A stretch of 64,000 bases of DNA from Acidimicrobiaceae bacterium. Its GTDB lineage: Bacteria > Actinomycetota > Acidimicrobiia > Acidimicrobiales > Ilumatobacteraceae. Location: positions 186,001 to 250,000 of the forward strand of contig JADKGZ010000002.1 of assembly GCA_016722025.1 (NCBI GenBank), in the 5' to 3' direction. Below, in pieces: positions 9,175-17,391 of this stretch (within the stretch, counting starts at the first letter, position 1; every line of letters begins with the position of its first letter). A program made the position numbers and the translations under genes. The notes beneath the pieces are model-generated. The model made no database searches, was not told the origin of the DNA, and saw only the letters and a list, made by a program, of their open reading frames with translations.

Positions 9175-10272
9175 ATGTCGTTGTTGGTCGGAACGAGAAA
9201 GGGTCTGTTCACGCTGGAGCGGGGCCGTACAGCGTGGCAGATCGAGCACGTCGACTTCCTCGGCGAACCCGTCACCACCGGTGTGGTGGGCCACGACGGT
9301 GCCACCTACGCCGCGCTGGGCACCGGCCACTTCGGTTCCCACGTGTGGCGCCGCGACGTGGGGGGCGAGTGGGCGGAGGTGGGCGCTCCCGCCTACCCGG
9401 CTCGCCCGGCAGATGCATCCGATGTGTCGCCGATGACCCGGGAACCGTGGCCGTGGTCGGTGCAGTTGCTGTGGAGCCTCGAGAACGGGCACGCCGAGCG
9501 ACCCGATGAGTTGTGGTGCGGCACCATCCCTGGTGGTCTCTTCCGCTCACGCGACCGAGGCGACTCGTGGGAGCTCGTCCGGTCGCTGTGGGACATGCCC
9601 GAACGCACCCAGTGGTCCGGCGGCGGCTACGACTGGCCGGGCATCCACAGCATCAGCGTCGACCCACGCTCGCCCGACACGGTGCTCATCGGCGTCTCGT
9701 GCGGTGGAGCGTGGATCAGCGACGACGCCGGCGACACCTGGTCGCCCACTCACGGCATGCGCAACGAGTACATGCCGCCCGGCGAGGAGCACAATCCGGT
9801 GACACAGGACCCACATCGCCTGGCGCGCTGCGCCGGCGCGCCAGACGTGGTGTGGAACCAGCACCACAACGGTTGCTTCAGGTCGATCGACGGCGGCCGC
9901 AACTGGACGGAGATCACCGAGCGGCCGCCATCCGTGTTCGGCTTCGGGGTCGCCGCGCACCCCACGAATCCCGACGTTGCATGGTTCGCTCCGGCCGTGA
10001 AGGACCAACTGCGCGTGCCCGTCGACGGGCGGATGGTGGTGAGCAGGACCAGCGACGGCGGCGGCTCGTTCGACGTGCTCGGCGACGGCCTACCGGCGGT
10101 GCACGCCTACGACCTGGTGTACCGCCACGCGCTCGAGGTCGACGCATCGGGCGAGGTGCTGGCCATGGGCTCCACCACCGGCTCGCTGTGGATCAGCGAG
10201 GACGGCGGCGAGCACTGGCAGACGGTCGCAGTGAACCTGCCGCCCGTGCACTTCACCCGCTTCACGAACTGA
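9175..10272 (+). CDS. BNR/sialidase-like beta-propeller protein
   Basis: A 365-residue protein built from Asp-box (BNR) repeats: SRDRGDSWE, SDDAGDTWSP, SIDGGRNWTE, SEDGGEHWQT. It lacks a signal peptide and looks cytosolic. Asp boxes occur in sialidases and many non-enzymatic propellers; catalytic sialidase residues are not evident. The second ATG (9175) is preferred because AGGAGG lies six bases before it, while the ATG at 9169 touches that motif. Cotranslated with the MoaD-like gene. Confidence 0.75.
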   Translation: MSLLVGTRKGLFTLERGRTAWQIEHVDFLGEPVTTGVVGHDGATYAALGTGHFGSHVWRRDVGGEWAEVGAPAYPARPADASDVSPMTREPWPWSVQLLWSLENGHAERPDELWCGTIPGGLFRSRDRGDSWELVRSLWDMPERTQWSGGGYDWPGIHSISVDPRSPDTVLIGVSCGGAWISDDAGDTWSPTHGMRNEYMPPGEEHNPVTQDPHRLARCAGAPDVVWNQHHNGCFRSIDGGRNWTEITERPPSVFGFGVAAHPTNPDVAWFAPAVKDQLRVPVDGRMVVSRTSDGGGSFDVLGDGLPAVHAYDLVYRHALEVDASGEVLAMGSTTGSLWISEDGGEHWQTVAVNLPPVHFTRFTN

Positions 10273-10279
10273 GCGCGCC

Positions 10280-10327
10280 CGCCGCGACTACGACGTTCGG
10301 CAATCACGACACACGTTCGTCGCGGCG
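10280..10327. terminator. Possible bidirectional hairpin between convergent genes
   Basis: CGCCGCGAC at 10280-10288 pairs perfectly with GTCGCGGCG at 10319-10327 across a 30-base loop. It sits in the 83-base gap between two convergent genes. There is no T-run, so factor-independent termination is uncertain. Confidence 0.3.
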
Positions 10328-10355
10328 ACGAGGTCGTGACGCTCGCCACCTGTTC

Positions 10356-13253
10356 CTACAGGGCCAACGCAAACGTGGAGAGCTGGTCGGACTGCGCCTT
10401 CGTCAACCAGCCCCCTGCGGCGAAGCCCTTGACCCCGAGCCGGTAGACCAGGATCAGCAACGACTTCTTGGCGGGGCTGACGCCGGGTTTGATCGGGGTC
10501 AGCGCTGCTGAGCACAGCGAGGTGACCGTCGAGTCGAACGCTGCCTTCTGGCGGGCGTTCAGCCCCTGGTACTTCGTCGAGCCGTGCACGAGTTGCAGCG
10601 TCAGGTTGCACAGGCTGGCCGGCGTGACGGCGACGGTGAAGCTGCCGGCGGCAGTGCCGGTGTTGCCTGCGTTGTCGATCGCCGTGGCGCTGAACGGATG
10701 GGCGCCGAGACCAAACCCTGCGGCGGGGCCGACGATGTCGGCGCAGGTCGTCGAAGCGATGCCCGACCCAGCGAGCTCATCAGCGGCACGGCAGGTGATG
10801 GCGACCTGTTGGTCGATCGTGTAATTGCCCGCATTGCCGCTGTAGGTGACCGTCGGCAGCGTGACGTCGGGATCGGTGGTTCCGGGTGAGCCGAGTTCGA
10901 GCGCTCCCGACACGAAGGCGCCAGCGATCCCGACGACGCTGAGCGTCGAGATGGCACTGCCGAGGCCCGCCGAGTTGTCGAACGAGACACCGGTGGTCGA
11001 AGCGGCGAAGCTGACCCCGGTGAGCCGCTTGCCAGCGGCATCGAACACGTTCACCCCGTCGCCACCGGTGCTCAGGCCGACGCCGCTACCACCGTAGGTG
11101 CCGATGGCGAAACCCGTCGGAGCTGTGCCACCGAACCACGCAGTGACGAAGGCAGCGGCCTTGGTGGCGTCACCCTCGATGAAGACGACCGACTGGCCGG
11201 GGGCGACGCTCGTGACACCGTTGAGCACTACCGCTCCGACAGGAGAGTTGGAGTTGTCGTCCATCTTCCAGCCCGTGATGTCGACGGCGCTGACACCGAA
11301 GTTGGTCACCTCGAACCAGTCACCGGCATAGGTCGCGTTCCCGCTGCCCCACGGCGCCACCTCCGACACGATCACCGTTGCCGTCTTCGTTCCGGGCGAA
11401 CCGGTCTCGATGCCGTCGAACGCGACGAACGCACCGTTGACATCGGCGGTGCTCAGTGTCGAGGCGAGGGGAAGCGGCAGCGTGGTGCTGCCGGCGCCGG
11501 CGGTGTTGTCGAACGTGCGACCGGTCGTGGAGATTCCGAACCCGACACCGGTGACTCGATTGCCGGACGTGTCGAACAGGTTCACTGCATCGCCACCGGT
11601 GCTGAGGCCAACGCCACCACCGCTGTACGTGCCGATCGTGAAGCCGAACGGAGCCGTGCCGTTGAACCATGCGTTGACGAACGCCGTCGCCTTCGTGGCA
11701 TCGCCTTCGACGAAGATCACCGACTGCCCGGGGGCGATGCTGGTGACACCGTTGAGCACCACTGAAAGCGCGAAGTCGTTGGAGTTGTCGTCCATCCGCC
11801 ATCCGCTGATCGCGACGGCACTGGTTCCGGTGTTCGTCACTTCGAACCAGTCGGCGCCGTACGGGCTGCTACCACTGCTCCAGGGCGACACCTCCGAGAT
11901 GGCGAGCGACTGGAGCGAGGTCGACTCGTTCACCACATCGATGAGTGCCAGGCCGAAGGGCGCGCTCACTGCATCGGGGGCGGCTCCCGCTGACGAGTCG
12001 TCGACCTCGACGGTGACGCTGTAGCCGGCCTTGACCTCGAAGTCGAGCGTGGTTGCCGCCTTGATGTACAGGCCGTTGCTGTCCACCTCGAAGAAGCCGG
12101 CGTCGGCACCGGTGACGGTCAGGTCGTTCGTGCCCAGCCCATCGTCGGTGACGACGACATCGGCGACCTTGAGTCGCGTCGCGGTGCTCGTGTTCTCGAG
12201 GAGCGAGTTGACCTGGTTCGTCAGCGCCACAGCGCTCGGGGCCTGGTTCGGCACCGCTGACGGCGCGTACACCCAGAGCTGCGGGTGATCGATGTCGCCG
12301 CCGCCGTTCTCGCTGACGACGTAGAGAACACCATCCGCGTCCATCGTCAGGCCTTCGTGCTGCTGGTTCGGCACCGACAGCGGATTGCCCACGTCGGAGA
12401 CGATGGTGAGCGAGCTGGAGATGTTCCCGGAGCGGTCGCTGTTGACGATCTTGCCGGCCTCCTGGCTGAGCACCAGCAGGTTGCCCTCCTGCGGCTGGCC
12501 GGCGAGCGACGGCAGGTTCGACAAGGCGAACACATCGGCGAAGTCGGACAGGCCCGCCAAGGCGGGGTCGAACAGGTTGACCGAGTCGACCGTGGCCGCC
12601 GAACCGTTGGTGGCCGTGCCGGCCGCGAAGTCGACACCGGTCTGGAAGATGCCCTGCGGAGTGATCTCCTTGACCGCAACGAAGCCGCTCGTCTGCGGGT
12701 CGTACGAGATGCCCTCGATCCCGATGTTGGGCACGAAGGTGCCGAGGTCGACGGTCTGCACATCGGAGCGCAGCAAGGTGGCGCCGGCGACGTAGGTGAA
12801 CTTGCTGACCTGCCCGTCGCGTTCCTCGACCATCACGAACTGGTTGCCACCGCCGATGTAGGTGAGCCCTTCCGGGTCGTAGAACTCGGTGCCCTGCGGG
12901 CTGGCGCCGGGGGACAACGTCATCGAGTCGATCAGCACACCGGTCTTGGACACCTGCACGATCGACGTGCCGCCGTCGCCGACCACGAACAGCGTGTCGG
13001 TGACGGGGTTGTAGGTCACCGCCGAGACCTCCTGCGCCAGCACGCTGTTGGCCGGTGCCGCGGTGCGAGTGGGCTCGGGCAGGTCGAACCGCCCGACGCG
13101 AACGTAGGTGGACAGGTCGATGGCCGTCGGCGGGGCTGCCGACACGACAGCGGGAGTGGCGCCGACGAACGGCACGAACGCGGCCACGATGCCGATCACT
13201 GCGCTCTTGCGCGCCAGCGAGAATCGACCTACGTCTCCAGCACCTCTGACCAT
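10356..13253 (-). CDS. Secreted multidomain protein: SdiA-regulated/phytase-esterase-like propeller plus two lamin-tail domains
   Basis: About 965 residues. A signal peptide (ARKSAVIGIVAAFVPFVG, cleaved near VVSAAPP) leads into a propeller of roughly 300 residues with GIEGISYDP, HEGLTMDADGVLYVVSENG and similar motifs, as in SdiA-regulated or esterase-like phytase proteins. A cadherin-like segment follows. Two lamin-tail repeats of about 175 residues come next, beginning near residues 454 and 629, each with EVxPWxSG, DWFEVTN, GWxMDDNSN and GDATKA. Then come an Ig-like domain and a C-terminal helical tail. The ATG at 13253 has GGAG nine bases upstream. It is probably extracellular or surface bound; its ligand is unknown. 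Confidence 0.75.
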   Translation of the reverse strand: MVRGAGDVGRFSLARKSAVIGIVAAFVPFVGATPAVVSAAPPTAIDLSTYVRVGRFDLPEPTRTAAPANSVLAQEVSAVTYNPVTDTLFVVGDGGTSIVQVSKTGVLIDSMTLSPGASPQGTEFYDPEGLTYIGGGNQFVMVEERDGQVSKFTYVAGATLLRSDVQTVDLGTFVPNIGIEGISYDPQTSGFVAVKEITPQGIFQTGVDFAAGTATNGSAATVDSVNLFDPALAGLSDFADVFALSNLPSLAGQPQEGNLLVLSQEAGKIVNSDRSGNISSSLTIVSDVGNPLSVPNQQHEGLTMDADGVLYVVSENGGGDIDHPQLWVYAPSAVPNQAPSAVALTNQVNSLLENTSTATRLKVADVVVTDDGLGTNDLTVTGADAGFFEVDSNGLYIKAATTLDFEVKAGYSVTVEVDDSSAGAAPDAVSAPFGLALIDVVNESTSLQSLAISEVSPWSSGSSPYGADWFEVTNTGTSAVAISGWRMDDNSNDFALSVVLNGVTSIAPGQSVIFVEGDATKATAFVNAWFNGTAPFGFTIGTYSGGGVGLSTGGDAVNLFDTSGNRVTGVGFGISTTGRTFDNTAGAGSTTLPLPLASTLSTADVNGAFVAFDGIETGSPGTKTATVIVSEVAPWGSGNATYAGDWFEVTNFGVSAVDITGWKMDDNSNSPVGAVVLNGVTSVAPGQSVVFIEGDATKAAAFVTAWFGGTAPTGFAIGTYGGSGVGLSTGGDGVNVFDAAGKRLTGVSFAASTTGVSFDNSAGLGSAISTLSVVGIAGAFVSGALELGSPGTTDPDVTLPTVTYSGNAGNYTIDQQVAITCRAADELAGSGIASTTCADIVGPAAGFGLGAHPFSATAIDNAGNTGTAAGSFTVAVTPASLCNLTLQLVHGSTKYQGLNARQKAAFDSTVTSLCSAALTPIKPGVSPAKKSLLILVYRLGVKGFAAGGWLTKAQSDQLSTFALAL

Positions 13254-13422
13254 GACGACCAACTCCGTTTCCGCGGGACATCAAGCCCGTCGGCCCAAGT
13301 TCCCACGGCCGGGTAACACGCAGCGCACGTCGAGATGAACGCACGGCGACAGGTATCCGAACGTTGTGTGGCCGGGCGTCGCCGGCGAAGTGGGCGGGCG
13401 ACGACGACCAGGAACGACCACC

Positions 13423-13444
13423 GCCGGCGGTTCACACCGCCGGC
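13423..13444 (-). terminator. GC-rich hairpin at the end of the GlpA-like operon
   Basis: GCCGGCGG-TTCACA-CCGCCGGC forms a perfect eight-base stem that includes the stop codon of the DUF1667 gene. It fits a transcript end on the minus strand, though without a following T-run. Confidence 0.4.
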
Positions 13445-13818
13445 ATCGACCGCGTGGCCACCACGTCGACACCCGTTCCCAGCACGTCGGCCACGATGAT
13501 GTCGCCGGCGGCGATCGGCGCGTGCACCTGCACCCCCATCAGCGCAGCACACAGCTCGCGCACCAGTGCCTTGGGCACCGAGGCACTGGTCTTCACGGGC
13601 ACGCGCTGCCAACGCGCTCCCTCGATGGCGACCGTGGTGGTGACCAACCGGCGCGGGTCGTGGTGCTCCTGGCGGGCGAACTCCTCGCCCTTCTTGCACG
13701 AGTTGCCACGCACTTCCACGATCTCACCCTGCGACTCGTCGAGCTCCAACCGGCAGCCCAGCGGGCAGCCGATGCACAGGTAGTGGTAGGTGCTTTCGCC
13801 GGCGTGCCCCGCACTCAT
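13432..13818 (-). CDS. DUF1667 domain protein
   Basis: A 128-residue cytosolic protein with four cysteines, YLCIGCPLGC and GNSCKKGEEFA, a likely Fe-S or Zn site, followed by a beta-rich half. DUF1667 proteins are the usual third member of operons with a GlpA-like dehydrogenase and a second FAD oxidoreductase. They are thought to carry electrons or assist the complex. The ATG overlaps the upstream stop (ATGA), so it is translationally coupled. Confidence 0.85.
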   Translation of the reverse strand: MSAGHAGESTYHYLCIGCPLGCRLELDESQGEIVEVRGNSCKKGEEFARQEHHDPRRLVTTTVAIEGARWQRVPVKTSASVPKALVRELCAALMGVQVHAPIAAGDIIVADVLGTGVDVVATRSMPAV

Positions 13819-15092
13819 CGCTCGACCACCTCGACGAGCAGCGAGTCGCCGTGGAAGTCCTGCAACAGCGCCGGCCGCAACCGTAGGTTGACCATCTCGG
13901 CGGGCACCGCGTAGCGCAGCCGTCGTTCGTGCACGACGCGGCCGTCGGAGGTGCTGAGCCGCAGCGAGCAGTGCTCCATGCGCTTGCGCACCCGCAAGTA
14001 GACGATGTGCTCCCGGTCGGTGGACACCGTGTGGGGCACGCAGTACGCGACGTTGGCCGCCGGCTGCAGCCGCACGTTGTCGTCGGGCGGTTGCACCCCC
14101 GTCGCGAACAGGCCGGCGTTGCGGCCGGCCAGCTCGGCCTCGGCGCTCACGAAGTCGACCAGGTCGTGGATGTGCACCACGTTGCCGCACGCGAACACGC
14201 CGTCGCGCGACGTCTCCATCGCGCTCGACACCACCGGCCCCGCTGTGACCGGATCGATCCGGAGGCGCAGCTGACGCGACAACTCGTTCTCCGGGATGAG
14301 CCCCACCGAGACGAGGAGGGTGTCGCAGGCCACGTCCCACGCCCGCCCGAGCACCGGCTGCAGCTCGCCATCGACCGGCGCGACCGTGACCTTCTCCACA
14401 CGGTCGCGACCGTGGATGCCCACGACGGTGGTGGACAGGTGCAGCGGGATGTCGAAGTCGTGCAGGCACTGCACGATGTTGCGGGTGAGACCGTTGGCGA
14501 ACGGCATCAGCTCGAACACGCCCACCACTTCCACACCCTCCAGGCTGAGCCGCCTGGCCATGATGAGGCCGATGTCGCCGGAGCCGAGGATGGCCACGCG
14601 GCGGCCGGGCAGCACACCGTGGAGGTTGACCAGGCGTTGCGCGAGACCTGCCGTGAACACGCCGGCGGGACGGTCGCCGGGCACTCGGATGGCGCCGTGG
14701 GTGCGCTCGCGGGCACCCATCGCCAACACCGTGGCGCGGGACCGCACCGTGGCGACGCCGTGATCCGGCGACATGAGCGTGACCACGCGATCGCTGTCGA
14801 TGTCGAGCACGAAGGCGTCGCTGAGCACGTCGACCCCATGGTCGAGGGCGGCCTGCAGCGACCGCTGGGCGTACTCGGGCCCGGTGAGCTCCTGCCCGAA
14901 CCGGTGCAGGCCGAAGCCGGAATGGATGCACTGCAGCAGCACGCCACCCGCTTCCGGCTCGCGGTCGACCACCAGCACTCGCTCGGCACCCGCCTCGCGA
15001 GCAGCCAGCGCGGCACCCAGGCCGGCCGGCCCACCACCGGCGACAACCACGTCGTAGGCCGCCCGCAGCAGCCCGGGCCGGCCGTCGATCAC
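13815..15092 (-). CDS. NAD(P)/FAD-dependent oxidoreductase (middle gene of GlpA-like operon)
   Basis: A 425-residue flavoprotein of the pyridine-nucleotide-disulfide fold. The FAD site is VVVAGGGPAGLGAALAARE, the NAD(P) site is VAILGSGDIGLIMAR, and the second FAD motif is DGVFACGNVVHIHDLVD. It lacks a CxxC redox pair. A C-terminal region of about 100 residues follows. Starts with a GTG overlapping the upstream stop. In this operon type it probably passes electrons between the GlpA-like dehydrogenase and an acceptor. Confidence 0.85.
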   Translation of the reverse strand: MIDGRPGLLRAAYDVVVAGGGPAGLGAALAAREAGAERVLVVDREPEAGGVLLQCIHSGFGLHRFGQELTGPEYAQRSLQAALDHGVDVLSDAFVLDIDSDRVVTLMSPDHGVATVRSRATVLAMGARERTHGAIRVPGDRPAGVFTAGLAQRLVNLHGVLPGRRVAILGSGDIGLIMARRLSLEGVEVVGVFELMPFANGLTRNIVQCLHDFDIPLHLSTTVVGIHGRDRVEKVTVAPVDGELQPVLGRAWDVACDTLLVSVGLIPENELSRQLRLRIDPVTAGPVVSSAMETSRDGVFACGNVVHIHDLVDFVSAEAELAGRNAGLFATGVQPPDDNVRLQPAANVAYCVPHTVSTDREHIVYLRVRKRMEHCSLRLSTSDGRVVHERRLRYAVPAEMVNLRLRPALLQDFHGDSLLVEVVER

Positions 15093-16573
15093 GATGCACC
15101 CCCGAGCCCGCGAACCGGGTCGGCGCCGCCAACCATCCCGGGATCGCCGTGCTCGACGACCAGCCACGAGCCGCCGCCACGCTTGGTGATCTGCGCCAGC
15201 GAGACACCCAGATCGCGCGCGAGTAGCTCCATGCAGCGCGACGTGCAGAAGCCTCCCTGGCAGCGACCCATGCCGGCACGGGTGCGGAACTTCAGACCGT
15301 CGAGGGTGCGGGCGCCACGTTCGATCGCACCGTGGATCTCGGCTTCGGTGACGGTCTCGCAGCGGCACACGATCTGCCCGAACCGGCGATCTACGGCCGC
15401 GAGGCGCTGCTGCTCGATGATCGGGAGCGCGGCAAAGTGGATCGGGCGCTCGACCTCGGCAAGACCGCCGGGCCGTGGTGCGAGCTCGAGGCCGGCGGCC
15501 CGCAGCAGCCCCACCACCATCACCGCGATCGCCGGGGCGGCAGTGAGCCCGGGCGACTGGATGCCTGCCACGTCGAAGAACCCCGCCGCGTCGGTGGGGC
15601 CGATGCGGAAGTCCTCGTCGTCGAGCACCGCGCGTATCCCGGCGAACTCGGCGATCACGTCGCGCTCGCTGATCCCGGGCACCAGTCGCTTGGCTGCGGC
15701 GATCACACGCGCTGCGCCCGACGCAGTGGTGGCGACATCCTCGGGGTCGTCGACCTCGTCGGCGGTCGGCCCGATCATGATCGTGCCGTCGTAGGTGGGG
15801 ATCACCAGCGTGCCCTTGCTCGTCGGTGAAGGGCAGGGGTAGATGATGCGGCTCACCAGGCCGCGCAGACGCTTGTCGAGGAGGTACTCCTCACCCTTGC
15901 GGGCCCGTACCCGATAGCGATCGAGGCCGGCCATCTGCGCAATCGCGCCGGCGTGCACCCCGGCCGCGTTCAACACGAAGCGAGCGCGCACCTCACCGTC
16001 GGACGTGGCGATCGCCCACGTGTCGCCGCTGTGGCCCATCGAGACGACGCGGCAGTCGGTGCGGATGTCCGCTCCTGATCGGGCGGCGCGCTCGGCCAGG
16101 CCGAAACAGGCTTCGTACGGGTTGATCACTGCCGTCGTCGGCGCGTGCACGGCGGCGACCAGGTCGGGCGTGAGCCGCGGCTCGGCGCGCAGCACCTGCT
16201 CGCGATCCCATCGCTGCACGCCCGGCACACCCTTGTCGTGCGCGTGCTGCGTCAAGCGGTCGAGCGCCGGCAGGTCGGCCTCGGTGAGCGCGACCGTGAG
16301 CGCGCCCACGCGGGCGAAGCCGAAGCCGAGCTCGTCGCACAGGTCGCCCCACATCTGGTTGCCCAACCACTCGAGGCTGCCCTTGAGCGTGCCGGGGGCG
16401 CTCTGATGGCCACCGTGGATGATGCCGCTGTTCGCCTTGCTGGTGCCGAAGCCCACGTCGGTCGCCCGCTCGAGCACGGCCACGCGCAGCTGGTAGCGGC
16501 TCAGCTCGTGGGCCAGGGTGCAGCCGATGACCCCACCGCCAATGATCGCCACGTCGTGAAGGGCTTCATCCAC
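15089..16573 (-). CDS. GlpA-like glycerol-3-phosphate dehydrogenase with BFD-type [2Fe-2S] domain
   Basis: About 494 residues. An N-terminal DAO fold (DVAIIGGGVIGCTLAHELSR) oxidises a 2-hydroxy acid or polyol phosphate using FAD. A C-terminal BFD-like domain has IVCRCETVTEAEI and GRCQGGFCTSRC, four cysteines for an iron-sulfur cluster. This is the architecture of anaerobic glycerol-3-phosphate dehydrogenase subunit A. The start is uncertain between GTG codons at 16573 and 16576; a GAGG precedes both closely. The first gene of a three-gene overlapping operon; no glpK or glpF nearby, so the substrate is not certain. Confidence 0.8.
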   Translation of the reverse strand: MDEALHDVAIIGGGVIGCTLAHELSRYQLRVAVLERATDVGFGTSKANSGIIHGGHQSAPGTLKGSLEWLGNQMWGDLCDELGFGFARVGALTVALTEADLPALDRLTQHAHDKGVPGVQRWDREQVLRAEPRLTPDLVAAVHAPTTAVINPYEACFGLAERAARSGADIRTDCRVVSMGHSGDTWAIATSDGEVRARFVLNAAGVHAGAIAQMAGLDRYRVRARKGEEYLLDKRLRGLVSRIIYPCPSPTSKGTLVIPTYDGTIMIGPTADEVDDPEDVATTASGAARVIAAAKRLVPGISERDVIAEFAGIRAVLDDEDFRIGPTDAAGFFDVAGIQSPGLTAAPAIAVMVVGLLRAAGLELAPRPGGLAEVERPIHFAALPIIEQQRLAAVDRRFGQIVCRCETVTEAEIHGAIERGARTLDGLKFRTRAGMGRCQGGFCTSRCMELLARDLGVSLAQITKRGGGSWLVVEHGDPGMVGGADPVRGLGGAS

Positions 16574-16583
16574 CACCCTCTGT

Positions 16584-16679
16584 CTAGCCGCTGCCCGCAG
16601 CCTCGCGATCGATGCGGTGCAGTGCACGCAGGCCGGCGGCCAACTCGTCGACGGTACTGATGTGCGACGGCTCGGCCAA
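16584..16679 (-). pseudogene. Possible remnant of an XRE/NB-ARC-type regulator N-terminus
   Basis: The frame reads AEPSHISTVDELAAGLRAL from a TTG, then stops after about 31 codons. The STVDELAAGLRAL string resembles the first helix of XRE-type actinobacterial regulators. It is too short to be functional as such and could be chance. Confidence 0.25.
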
Positions 16680-16693
16680 TGGTCGTTGAAACC

Positions 16694-16831
16694 TCAGACC
16701 GGCTGCGCGCTCACCTGATCATCGCTGCACTTGCAGCGCTCTGCGGGTGACACGTGGCCGAGCACCTGCTCGACATGAGCGCCACATCCAGCCCAGCTCG
16801 GTCGTTGACATGTCGGACAAGTCATCTCCAT
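16694..16831 (-). CDS. Cys-rich small conserved protein (CPTC...WAGCG)
   Basis: A 45-residue peptide. TCPTCQRPSWAGCGAHVEQVLG is followed by a later CKCS, so a Zn or other metal site is likely. I recall similar short proteins next to rhodanese and sulfur-related genes in actinobacteria, but no function is established to my knowledge. The ATG at 16831 is preferred because GGGGG lies seven bases upstream; ATGs at 16825 and 16837 are alternatives. The CsoR-type palindrome covers the bases just before it, so the gene is probably repressed directly at its 5' end. Confidence 0.6.
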   Translation of the reverse strand: MEMTCPTCQRPSWAGCGAHVEQVLGHVSPAERCKCSDDQVSAQPV

Positions 16832-16835
16832 ACAC

Positions 16836-16851
16836 ATACCCCCTAGGGTAT
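16836..16851. promoter_or_regulatory. CsoR/CstR-type operator 1
   Basis: ATACCCCCTAGGGTAT is a near-perfect palindrome with the TACCC/GGGTA halves known for CsoR-family repressors, which sense copper, nickel or persulfide. It abuts the start of the Cys-rich mini-gene. No CsoR-family gene is in the window. Confidence 0.65.
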
Positions 16852-16940
16852 CGTCTCCACCCTGCTCCAACAACGCTGCAAGGGCTTCGGGGCGCCGGCC
16901 CGCACCGTCGGCACGAAGTCGATGTCCGGGCGCGGGTTCA

Positions 16941-16958
16941 TATACCCCTAGGGGTATA
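16941..16958. promoter_or_regulatory. CsoR/CstR-type operator 2
   Basis: TATACCCCTAGGGGTATA is a perfect 18-base palindrome, 105 bases from operator 1 by first base and upstream of the DUF2892 gene. The two sites flank the intergenic region and suit one repressor controlling both directions. Confidence 0.7.
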
Positions 16959-17111
16959 GTTCGAGTGCATCTCTGGTCGATCGAGGACCCACATCGTGGG
17001 CACCACCGTCGACACGGGGTTGCCCGTCGGACATGAGCCGTCGAGTCAGCAACAGCACGGTCCCGGGTGTCGGTATGCGGTGCCCAGGTCCGCTCTTCAA
17101 AGGAGCCTTCG

Positions 17112-17357
17112 ATGAACACCGTCACCACGACCCCCACACAAGCGCCGCCCACCCACTGGCCGCTCGAACGCATCCTGATGGCGATGGCCGGCACCATGTC
17201 CCTTCTCAGCGCACTGCTGGCTGCAATCGTCAGCCCATGGTTCCTGTTGCTCACCGCGTTCGTCGGCGTCAACCAATGGCTCTACGTCACGCTCAGGGGC
17301 TGTCCGGCCTCGATCGTGCTGAAGCGCTTCGGTGTCGCAGCCCAGTGCAAGTGGTGA
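17112..17357 (+). CDS. DUF2892 (YgaP-type) small membrane protein
   Basis: An 81-residue protein with two hydrophobic spans: ERILMAMAGTMSLLSALLAA and FLLLTAFVGVNQWLYV, then GCPASIVLKRFG. This is the YgaP_TM/DUF2892 fold, often fused to or next to rhodaneses and controlled by CstR/CsoR repressors in persulfide handling. AGGAG lies seven bases before the ATG. It sits downstream of a perfect CsoR-type palindrome, which supports a sulfur or metal stress role. Confidence 0.85.
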   Translation: MNTVTTTPTQAPPTHWPLERILMAMAGTMSLLSALLAAIVSPWFLLLTAFVGVNQWLYVTLRGCPASIVLKRFGVAAQCKW

Positions 17358-17391
17358 GCGACCACCCGGTGCGGGCCCTGGCACGTGAACG

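Noticed and set aside
17033..17120. TusA-like fragment with GMRCPGPL upstream of the DUF2892 gene
   Set aside because: Only eight residues match, no TusA fold surrounds them, and the frame runs into the DUF2892 gene in another frame. Likely chance despite the sulfur context.
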